From contig JAISWN010000164.1 of assembly GCA_031271075.1 (NCBI GenBank), positions 1 to 7,794 on the forward strand: a stretch of 7,794 bases of DNA. Direction: 5' to 3'. The translations under genes were made by a program, and so were the position numbers. This stretch comes from Treponema sp. (GTDB taxonomy: Bacteria; Spirochaetota; Spirochaetia; Treponematales; Breznakiellaceae). How positions within the stretch are numbered: position 1 is the stretch's first letter; each line of letters begins with the position of its first letter. The notes under the pieces were generated by a model. It was given only the letters and a program-made list of their open reading frames with translations. It was not told the DNA's origin and ran no database searches. Shown here piece after piece: positions 1 to 7,200 of this stretch.

Positions 1-25
1 GGCTTTTTGTAAGAGTCTCAGGTGT

Positions 26-31
26 GAGGTG
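26..31 (+). promoter_or_regulatory. Ribosome binding site of the SurA/PpiD-like gene
   Basis: GAGGTG ends 8 nt before the ATG at 40, a good Shine-Dalgarno distance. The in-frame GTG at 31 overlaps the last base of this motif and would have no usable spacing, so the ATG at 40 is the better start. Confidence 0.7.
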
Positions 32-39
32 TGGTTTTT

Positions 40-1578
40 ATGGCCAAAAAGATGAAAAAACAGCCAGTTCAGGAAGAATTCTCTTCCAAAGAGGAGATTA
101 TACGCCGTTTTAAGGCGAACCCGGCTATTTTTATCGGTACGGTGGTTATTTTGGTTATCGTTATCGTCGCTTTTGTGTTCGTTCCGGCCATTGTGCCCAG
201 CGCGGGCGGGGGATGGGGGGAAGAGCTTAATTTTGGAACCTACGGCAAGATCCCCATCAACTATGTGCCGGGAAACTATTTCGCCGAAACCCGGGAAAAC
301 CTGGCCCGGAGCCAGCAAAATTCGACAAACGACGGCAATTACCAGCTTATGGATTTCCGGATCTGGCAGGAAGCCTTTAATCGAACCGTTGAACATATAG
401 GCATTCTCCAGGAGATGAAAGCGGCTGGTTACAGCGCCCCGGAAGAGGTGGTAGATGAGGAAGTGGCCGCCTTGCCCATATTCCAGGAAAACGGGCGTTT
501 TTCCACGGTCCGGTACCGCCAGCTTGACAATAACACCCGGATGACCCTCTGGCGGCAGGTTCAGGAAAGCATCGTGGAGGAACGGTACCGTTCCGACATA
601 GCGGATCTGCTCCGTTCTTCTCGGGAAGAGGAATTCATCATCAATATGGGCGCCCGCCGGCGAACCTTCGACGGGGCCGCCTTTTCTATCAGTTCCTATC
701 CTGATTCCGAACTTATCGCCTACGCGGAGCAGAATCCCGGTAATTTCCACTCCACCCACCTTTCCCGAATCACCATCAACTCCAGCGAGCGGGAGGCCCT
801 TCAGGTTCTCGGTTCCGTCAAAGAGGGAACCTTGACCTTTGAAGAGGCTGCCAAAACCCAGTCCCAGGACAGTTACGCCGAAAAGGGCGGGGACATGGGG
901 GTAAAGCTGGTTTACGAACTCTCCACGGAAATAGGCGAGGCCCAGCAGCGGGAGAGCCTTGTCGCCCTGGCCAAGGGGGAGTTAAGCGATCTCCTGCAAA
1001 TCGGGTCCGGCTGGGTCTTTTTCCGGGCCGAGGAAAATTCCTATCCGGCGGACACCTCAGACCCCGCGATGCTTGAAAAGATCCGATCCTACGTGATGGG
1101 TTTTGAGCGCGGCCGGGTGGACACGTGGTTTATCGGCCAGGCGGAAGAACTGGTCAACAACGCCGCCGTCAACGGGTTTGATGAGGCGGTCTATTCAAAG
1201 GGGCTTACCAAATTCACTTTCGGGCCGCTGGCCATCAACTACGGGGATCTGGACTTTTTCCCCAGCCTTTCCTCCTTTTCGGTTCCGGAACTGAACGACA
1301 ACTACGCCTCCACCAACCTGAATTTCTGGCAGACCGCGTTTTCCACCCCCCTCAACACCCCTTCAAAACCCCTGGTACTGGGAAGCGCGGTGATTGTACT
1401 GTACCCTAAAGAGGAAAGCTCCCCGGAGGAGGGGGATGCGGAGAACATCAAAGCATACTTTTCCTACTACCTTTCCGTAAACAGCACGCAGGAATTACGC
1501 AATTTCTTTACCGGAAACGAAAAACTGGACAACCGTTTCTGGACGACCTACCAGCGTTACTTCATGCCCCAGAATTAG
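40..1578 (+). CDS. Membrane-anchored SurA/PpiD-like periplasmic foldase with a degenerate parvulin domain
   Basis: This 512-residue protein has the PpiD layout. Residues 1-27 are a charged, lysine-rich cytoplasmic tail, and about 28-50 form one hydrophobic segment with no lipobox or cleavage site, so it is probably a signal anchor with the rest in the periplasm. Residues 75-205 resemble the helical SurA-type N-terminal chaperone region. About 236-332 is a PpiC-type parvulin domain, recognised by the THLSRITI strand, TFEEAAKTQSQD, GGDMG (283-287), the KGELSD turn and the GSGWVFF end. About 375-460 looks like a second, worn domain of the kind at the PpiD C-terminus. Both histidines expected in an active parvulin are replaced (Arg243, Val326), so a holdase or chaperone role for outer-membrane or secreted proteins is likelier than isomerase activity. 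There is no cysteine in the protein. The start at 40 is preferred over GTG 31 because of the GAGGTG at 26-31. The stop lies 2 nt before the next gene. Confidence 0.85.
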   Translation: MAKKMKKQPVQEEFSSKEEIIRRFKANPAIFIGTVVILVIVIVAFVFVPAIVPSAGGGWGEELNFGTYGKIPINYVPGNYFAETRENLARSQQNSTNDGNYQLMDFRIWQEAFNRTVEHIGILQEMKAAGYSAPEEVVDEEVAALPIFQENGRFSTVRYRQLDNNTRMTLWRQVQESIVEERYRSDIADLLRSSREEEFIINMGARRRTFDGAAFSISSYPDSELIAYAEQNPGNFHSTHLSRITINSSEREALQVLGSVKEGTLTFEEAAKTQSQDSYAEKGGDMGVKLVYELSTEIGEAQQRESLVALAKGELSDLLQIGSGWVFFRAEENSYPADTSDPAMLEKIRSYVMGFERGRVDTWFIGQAEELVNNAAVNGFDEAVYSKGLTKFTFGPLAINYGDLDFFPSLSSFSVPELNDNYASTNLNFWQTAFSTPLNTPSKPLVLGSAVIVLYPKEESSPEEGDAENIKAYFSYYLSVNSTQELRNFFTGNEKLDNRFWTTYQRYFMPQN

Positions 1579-1580
1579 TA

Positions 1581-3338
1581 ATGTCCGGCGAGACGCCCCG
1601 GCGTGTTAAGGCGCGGCGGGGTTTTACCGTTTCCTACCGGGGCAAGACCCTCCTTTCGGCAGTAGATCCTCTTGCCCAGGCTGAACGGGCCGCGGAGGCG
1701 GTGAATCCCCTTGACCGTACCCTTTACCTCTGTCCCTCGCCGTTGCTTGGCTACGGGCTTTTCCGGATCCTGGGAAAGATCGCTGAGAACAAGCACGATT
1801 CTGCGATCCTCTGCGTGGAAGCGGATGAAAAACTGCTGGAATTTTCCCTGGATTGCATGGATCCGGCCCTGCTGCGGGATCCCCGGCTGACCTTTGCCGC
1901 CCTGGACGGCGGTCCCGGTTCGGGTTCGGGGGAGAGGATCTGCCGCATGGTCAGGCAAAAATGGGGGAGCCGCCGTTTCCGCCGGATAGAAACGCTCAGA
2001 TTCAACGCCGGCTGGCGTCTGTACCCAGAACTTTACGGATCCCTGGAGGAGGTGCTGCGGAAGGATATGGCCATCGGTTGGGGAAACGCCATGACCCTGG
2101 TAAAACTCGGACGCCCTTATATCAGGAACGCCCTGCGGAATCTGGCCTTCCTCCCCCGATCCCCTTCCCTCTCCTCCCTTTCCCTGGGCTCAAGCCCCGT
2201 CCTGGTTCTTGGGGCAGGGCCCTCTCTGGACGGAATTCTGGCGGGACTTTCCCGGTTTTTCGGAAAAGCAGCGGAAGATCCCGCTTCCCGCCCCTTCAGG
2301 ATACTCTGTGTGGATACCGCCCTCCCCTGCCTCAAGGCCCGGGGTATTAAACCGGATCTGGCGGTGGCTCTGGAAAGCCAGCACTGGAATCTGCGGGACT
2401 TTGTGGGCCTGGGCGATTGGGAGGTTCCGGTGGCCATGGATCTTTCCGCCCTCCCTGCCACTGCGGAAACCCTGGGGGGACGGAGTTTTTTTTTCTTTAC
2501 CCCCTGGACTGAAATGAACTTCTTCAAAAGGCTCGAAGCGGCGGGGCTGATCCCGGAGGTTTTTATCCCCCTGGGTTCGGTGGGCCTTACCGCGGTGGCC
2601 GCGGCCCTGCGGCTTGGCGGCGGCGCGGTAATAACCGGGGGCATTGACTTTTCCTTTACCCTGGACAGTTACCATGCCCGATCCAGTCCGGGGCACCGGG
2701 AAAAGCTGAGGAGGCAGAACCGTTTTACCGGCGTCCTTAACGCCGCGGCGGCTTTCCGGGAGGCAAGCCTTGGGGCGGTGTCAAAAGCGGGCTTCCGGGT
2801 ACGCAGCGATCCTGCCATGAAAGGCTACCGCGATCTCTTTGAACGGGAATTCGCCGGGGAGGAACGGCTTTGGGACATCCACGGACCGGGACTCCCCCTG
2901 GGGCTGCGGGTTCTCAGCCTCGGCCAGGCCCTGGCGGCCCTGGCGGAGAGGAACTCGGGAGGAGGACAGAGCTTCCGCGCTGAAAAGGCGGATGCCAAGG
3001 CGCCCGGCATCAAGGCGTCCGGGATCGGGACGCTGGAGCGTTTTGTCTCCGGGGAAACAGAAAACCTGTCGCGGCTGCGGGATCTGCTTAGCGGAAAGGG
3101 CCCCGCCGAAACCGGGGAACTTGACCGGCTGCTGGATTACTGCGATTACCTCTGGGCCCATTTTCCGGACTGCGCCGGAACCGGGGGCAGGAGACCTTCC
3201 GGGGCGGACATTGTTTTCCTCAAACGGGTACGGACGGAGATAGACCCCTTCCTGGCCATCCTGAACCGGACCCTGGCGGAGATCCGGCGGGCCGCCCGGG
3301 AAGCCCCGGATTCAGAGGCTGGGGACCATGGAGCTTAG
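1581..3338 (+). CDS. DUF115 / Maf-like (MptE-like) putative glycosyltransferase
   Basis: This 585-residue soluble protein belongs to the DUF115 family, which includes motility accessory factors that glycosylate flagellins with nonulosonic acids and the archaeal MptE pterin kinases. An N-terminal part (about 15-190) has the family's opening GKTLLSAVDP and a Rossmann-like stretch TLYLCPSPLLGYGL (47-60). The DUF115 core runs about 205-370: VLVLGAGPSLDG (207-218), ILCVDTALPCLKARGIKPDL (241-260), IPLGSVG (329-335) and ITGGIDFSF (351-359) followed by a YHA histidine (364-366). The C-terminal 200 residues are divergent, with a Gly/Lys/Ala-rich linker at about 459-483. Family membership is seen in the sequence. 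Flagellin or surface glycosylation is inferred from the family and from a spirochaete host; a folate-type kinase is less likely. No Shine-Dalgarno sequence precedes ATG 1581, which lies 2 nt after the previous stop, so translation is probably coupled. A nine-T tract sits in the middle of the gene. Confidence 0.85.
   Translation: MSGETPRRVKARRGFTVSYRGKTLLSAVDPLAQAERAAEAVNPLDRTLYLCPSPLLGYGLFRILGKIAENKHDSAILCVEADEKLLEFSLDCMDPALLRDPRLTFAALDGGPGSGSGERICRMVRQKWGSRRFRRIETLRFNAGWRLYPELYGSLEEVLRKDMAIGWGNAMTLVKLGRPYIRNALRNLAFLPRSPSLSSLSLGSSPVLVLGAGPSLDGILAGLSRFFGKAAEDPASRPFRILCVDTALPCLKARGIKPDLAVALESQHWNLRDFVGLGDWEVPVAMDLSALPATAETLGGRSFFFFTPWTEMNFFKRLEAAGLIPEVFIPLGSVGLTAVAAALRLGGGAVITGGIDFSFTLDSYHARSSPGHREKLRRQNRFTGVLNAAAAFREASLGAVSKAGFRVRSDPAMKGYRDLFEREFAGEERLWDIHGPGLPLGLRVLSLGQALAALAERNSGGGQSFRAEKADAKAPGIKASGIGTLERFVSGETENLSRLRDLLSGKGPAETGELDRLLDYCDYLWAHFPDCAGTGGRRPSGADIVFLKRVRTEIDPFLAILNRTLAEIRRAAREAPDSEAGDHGA
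2486..2494 (+). repeat. Homopolymeric T9 tract inside the Maf-like gene
   Basis: Nine consecutive T residues encode most of a four-phenylalanine run (residues 303-306). The tract lies in the conserved core, so a one-base slip would truncate the protein before its GSV and GGIDF motifs. It is the longest single-base run I noticed in the window. Confidence 0.9.
2985..3026 (+). repeat. Short imperfect tandem repeat in the Maf-like C-terminal linker
   Basis: Two adjacent 15-nt units, 2997-3011 and 3012-3026, match at 13 of 15 bases and encode KAPGI and KASGI. A shorter related piece at 2985-2996 (KADA) precedes them. The unit is a multiple of three, so copy changes would keep the frame. It falls in a low-complexity linker between the DUF115 core and the C-terminal helices. 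Confidence 0.7.
3314..3318 (+). promoter_or_regulatory. Ribosome binding site of the TSUP transporter gene
   Basis: AGAGG lies 9 nt before the ATG at 3328, inside the end of the upstream coding region. It supports the start at 3328 and thus the 11-nt overlap between the two genes. Confidence 0.6.
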
Positions 3339-4089
3339 CGTCACCGCGTTCCTGATCATCTGCCCCATGACATTCCTGGCGGGTTTTGTGGATTCGATTG
3401 CCGGCGGCGGCGGGCTTGTCTCCCTTCCCGCCTATCTCCTGGCGGGAATCCCCATGCACTTTGCCCTGGGAACCAACAAGCTTTCCTCCAGCATGGGATC
3501 GGTAACCGCTTCCATCCGGTATTACCGGAACCGTTTTGCGGATCTTTTCCTCTGCCTTCCCTCGATAGCCGCCTCTTTGACCGGCTCGGCCCTGGGAAGC
3601 TCCCTTACCCTGCTGGTGGACGAAAAATGGCTGGAGAGGCTGCTCCTGGCGGTTCTCCCGGTAACGGCCTTCTATGCCTTGAGGAACAAACGATTCGATC
3701 TGAAGCCGGCCGGCCTGTCCCGTTGCCGGGCGCTGGTACTCTCGATCCTTATCTCGTTTTTCATCGGGGCTTACGACGGTTTCTTCGGCCCGGGCACGGG
3801 AACCTTCCTCATCCTTCTCTACACAGGGCTGCTAAGGCTGGATCCCCGTACCGCCTCGGGAAACGCCAAGTTCGTCAACATGGCCAGTAACCTTGGGGCC
3901 CTGGCAGTATTTCTGCTGAACCGTCGGGTTATCGCGCCTTTGGGGCTCTGCGCCGGCCTCTTCAGCATTCTGGGCAGCTATCTGGGATCGGGACTGGCCA
4001 TCAGGAGAGGGGCGAAAGTGATCCGGTACTTTATCCTGGCCGTACTGGTACTGCTCTTTGGGCGTATCCTCTGGGACATGCTGGGGTAG
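3328..4089 (+). CDS. TSUP family (TauE/SafE) membrane transporter
   Basis: This 253-residue, very hydrophobic inner-membrane protein has the two-fold repeat of the TSUP family. The first half carries GFVDSIAGGGGLVSLPAYLL (19-38) and ALGTNKLSSSMGS (46-58). The second half repeats the pattern with FIGAYDGFFGPGTGTFLI (145-162) and ASGNAKFVNMASNLGAL (176-192). About seven or eight membrane segments fit the hydrophobicity, and the length is typical of the family. Members move small sulfur or organic anions such as sulfite, taurine-derived sulfonates or sulfoacetate. The substrate cannot be read from this sequence, and no sulfur-metabolism gene lies nearby. The start is supported by AGAGG at 3314-3318, and the gene overlaps the end of the Maf-like gene by 11 nt, so it is probably the last gene of that transcript. 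It converges on rpoC, with 202 nt between the two stops. Confidence 0.9.
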   Translation: MELSVTAFLIICPMTFLAGFVDSIAGGGGLVSLPAYLLAGIPMHFALGTNKLSSSMGSVTASIRYYRNRFADLFLCLPSIAASLTGSALGSSLTLLVDEKWLERLLLAVLPVTAFYALRNKRFDLKPAGLSRCRALVLSILISFFIGAYDGFFGPGTGTFLILLYTGLLRLDPRTASGNAKFVNMASNLGALAVFLLNRRVIAPLGLCAGLFSILGSYLGSGLAIRRGAKVIRYFILAVLVLLFGRILWDMLG

Positions 4090-4102
4090 GACTACACCCG
4101 GA

Positions 4103-4120
4103 AAAACCAAGGTTTTATTT
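4103..4120 (+). terminator. Weak candidate terminator after the TSUP gene
   Basis: AAAACC and GGTTTT flank two A residues, giving at best a five-pair A/T-rich stem (AAAAC/GTTTT) with a CAAG loop, followed by ATTT. It lies 13 nt past the TSUP stop. On the minus strand the same hairpin ends in five T residues, so it could also act for rpoC, about 170 nt past that stop. The stem is short and AT-rich, so this is only a candidate. Confidence 0.3.
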
Positions 4121-4212
4121 CGAACTACCCCCGCCAAGGTCTAAACTTGACCCGCAAATACAGGAAATTCAACCGCTAAGATGCGAAGAAGGCGCAGAAG
4201 GGATAAAACCTT
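4109..4212. repeat. 10-bp inverted repeat spanning the convergent intergenic region
   Basis: AAGGTTTTAT at 4109-4118 is the exact reverse complement of ATAAAACCTT at 4203-4212. The arms lie 84 nt apart and do not extend further in either direction. The pair brackets the degenerate 9-nt repeat. No coding sequence lies between the arms. It may be a long-range RNA stem, the ends of a small non-autonomous element, or chance. Confidence 0.4.
4174..4200 (+). repeat. Degenerate 9-nt GCGnAGAAG-type intergenic repeat, three units
   Basis: Three adjacent 9-mers, CGCTAAGAT, GCGAAGAAG and GCGCAGAAG, lie between the convergent genes. They resemble the widespread intergenic sequence of the form ACCGCAAAGACGCAAAGG, which is often mis-annotated as short proteins (NRKDAK on one strand, LCALCGFAV-like on the other). 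The minus-strand reading here, LRLLRILAVEFPVF, fits that pattern. The periodicity is seen directly; membership in the dispersed family is inference. Confidence 0.5.
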
Positions 4213-4291
4213 ATCTCGATGATGTCTTTGGGCGACTCCTTCGTTCTTCCGTAAGGTCTGGATTGTATGCGGGCACACACCCCGGACAACC

Positions 4292-7200
4292 CTATTCCTC
4301 ATTTTCCTCCACGGCAAATTCCTCTTCGTCAGACTCAGCCACCGCCTCCAGCTTCCGCTGCTCCAGCACTTCCTGCATCTGAATATCCAGATCCTGGCTG
4401 TCCTCGTCAAAGAGCTTAACCCCCCGGTAACGCTTCATGCCGGTTCCCGCCGGAATCGGGTGGCCGATGATGATATTCTCCTTGAGCCCCCGGAGGTTGT
4501 CGGTACTTCCCGCTATGGCGGCGTTGGTGAGTACCCGGGTAGTTTCCTGGAAACTCGCCGCCGAGAGGAAGGAGTCGATGTTGAGGGAGGCTTTGGTGAT
4601 CCCCTGGAACATGGGCCGGGCTACCGCGGGCTGACCGCCTTCGGCCATAACCCGGTTGTTCTCCTCATGGAAACGGTACTTATCCACCATCTGGCCATAA
4701 ATGAAACGGGTATCCCCCACGGCGACAATCTCCACCTTCCGCATCATCTGGCGGATAATAACGCCGATGTGCTTGTCGTTGATGGACACCCCCTGGAGCC
4801 GGTAAACCTGCTGGATCTCGTCCATCAGGTAACGTTGCAGCATCGCTTCCCCCTGGATATGGAGAACATCGTGGGGGTTTACGGCCCCCATGCAGAGAGG
4901 CTCACCGGCTTCGACGGTATCGCCGTCCCGGACCAAAAGCCGTTTGGTCATGGGGATAAGGTGTTTGTACTCCTTCCCGAAGGCGTCTTCCACGGTAACC
5001 ACCCGCTTGCCCTTGACAATACCCCGGAAGTAAACGGTTCCGGAAACCTGGGCAAGAACGGTGGGGCTCTTGGGCTTGCGGGCCTCGAAAAGCTCGCTTA
5101 CCCGGGGAAGGCCCGAGGTAATATCCATGGCTTTGGCCGATTCTTTCAGGGTCTTGGCGATGGTCCGGCCGGCGTTGATCCTGGTCCGTAGCGGTTTCCC
5201 CTCCCCGTCAAGGGCCGGGTTGCCTTTAGCGTCAAGCTCGAATTCGTCAACCTGGATATAGGCGCCTCCGGGGAGGAAGTAGGAGGCGATTTCAGCCCCG
5301 CTCTCATCGGTAATGATGATCCGGGGCTGTTTGCTCTCCAGTTGGAATTCGGTGATCCGCTTCTCGATGTTTCCGGTCTGGTCGTCGATCTCCTCCTTCA
5401 AAGTTGTCCCCTGGATGATGTCCTCGAAGTTGACGTAGCCGGAAACCTCGGCAATTATCGGGTCGGAGAAGGGATCGAAAGTGGCGATGGTTTTTTCCGC
5501 CGGCGCCACTTCGCCTTTCTTCATCAAAAAATCCGAACCGTTGCGGATTTCAATCTTCTGATCCTGCCCGATAAGGTAGAGGGTCCGTTCCTCCGGGTTT
5601 CCCAATACCATGGCGTAGGCAATTTCCGGGGAACGGATCTCCTCCGTTCCTCGCCTGATGATGGACTCGCCCCGGATGATCCGTTTGCCGTCCTCCGCCA
5701 AAAGTTCATCCCCCGCTTCAAGCTTGTAGTCTTTCATCACCTTGTTAACCACCGCGTAGCCTTTACGGGTAAAAAGCCAGCGGGTTCCGCCGGACGCGTG
5801 GGTATCGGCAAGCTCCACATGGGCGCCGATTACCTCCCGGATATACACCGGGTATTTCAGGAAGATACGGTTTTCTTCGCTTATCTTGGTGGCAACCCCC
5901 CCGATATGGAAGGTCCGCATGGTCAACTGGGTTCCCGGCTGCCCGATAGACTGGGCCGCGATGGTCCCCACCGCCTCGCCGATGTCCACCGAACGGTTGG
6001 TAGCCAGGTTCCGGCCGTAGCACTTGCGGCAGACCCCGTGTTCCGCCTCGCAGGTAAGCACGGTACGGATCCGCACGGTCTCTATGCCGGCGGCTTCAAC
6101 GGCCGCGGCGATCTCCTCGGTAATTTCCTCGTTTACATCGACGATCAGTTCCCCGGTAATGGGATGCTTGACCCGTTCCAGGGTATAGCGGCCCACGATG
6201 CGGTCGCTCAGGGGCTCCACGATATCCTCTCCGTCCTTGATGGCCGAGTAGGAGATACCGTTGATCGTGCCGCAGTCGTCCTCGTTGACTACCACATCCT
6301 GGGCTATATCCACCAAGCGCCGGGTCAGGTAACCCGCCTCGGCGGTCTTGAGGGCCGTATCTGCAAGACCCTTCCGGGCGCCGTTGGTGGAGATAAAGAA
6401 TTCGATAACCGAAAGCCCTTCCTTGAAGTTGGAGCGGATGGGCAGATCGATGATCTCCCCGGAAGGTTTGGCCATAAGGCCCCGCATACCCGCAAGCTGG
6501 CGGATCTGGTTGCGGCTTCCCCGGGCGCCGGAGTTGGCCATCATGTAGATGGAGTTGAAGCCGTCCCGATCCGTCTCCAGGGTCTTCATCATTATGGCCG
6601 TCAGCTCGTCGTTGGTCCGGTTCCACACTTCAACAACCCGGTTGTAGCGCTCGTCCTGGGTGATGGTGCCCTGGCGGTACTGCTTCTGGATGCCTTCGAC
6701 TTCCTTGTTGGCCTTGTCGATCATCTCGGCCTTTTCCTTGGGAACCACAATGTCGTCAACCCCGATGGTAGCGCCGAAGATCGTGGCGTACTTGTAACCG
6801 GTGGCTTTGATGGCATCCAGCATCTTTACGGTGGTCCAGGAACCCTTCTCGTTGAAGATATACTCGATAAGGCTCCGCAGTTCCTTGTCCTTCAGCTCGT
6901 AGTTGATGAAAGGAATATCTGCCGGCAGTTCCTCGTTAAACACCAGCCTCCCGGCGGTAGTCTCCACAAGCCCGTCTTCACCGGCCTTGCCCACGTGACC
7001 CGCCTTATCCCAGACAGGGAACTTTGAGGGCCGCGCCCATATCGACGCCTCCCAGTCAAGGGATTTGGCCTCCACCGCCATGAGAACTTCCTCCACCGTG
7101 TGGTAACGCCTGCCCTGGCCCCTGGCCTTGGGTTTTGCCCGGGTAAGGAAGTTGATCCCCAGAACCATGTCCTGGGAGGGGAACACAATGGTCTTGCCGT

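Noticed and set aside
31..39. GTG at 31 as the start of the first gene
   Set aside because: The only Shine-Dalgarno-like motif runs into this codon; the ATG at 40 has proper spacing.
2117..2696. Overlapping minus-strand open frames within the Maf-like gene
   Set aside because: Low-complexity, arginine- and proline-rich translations typical of wrong-frame reading; the plus-strand frame carries clear DUF115 motifs.
3832..4137. Minus-strand 101-codon open frame antisense to the TSUP 3' end
   Set aside because: No family features and no convincing initiation context; it is opposite conserved TSUP membrane segments.
4174..4215. Possible CRISPR or clustered repeat
   Set aside because: The 9-nt units are directly adjacent without spacers and there are only three, so this is a simple tandem repeat.
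4141..4410. Minus-strand 89-codon open frame across the end of rpoC and the intergenic region
   Set aside because: It starts inside rpoC in another frame, and its C-terminal half is the LRLLRILAVEF-type reading of the 9-nt repeat, a common false gene call.
4460..5191. A 243-codon plus-strand open frame antisense to the rpoC 3' end
   Set aside because: Same cause as above: a shadow of rpoC codon bias with no family features.
5342..7027. A 561-codon open frame on the plus strand, antisense to rpoC
   Set aside because: It lies wholly inside the conserved rpoC coding region, its translation has no recognisable domain, and the GC-rich third positions of rpoC explain the lack of stops.
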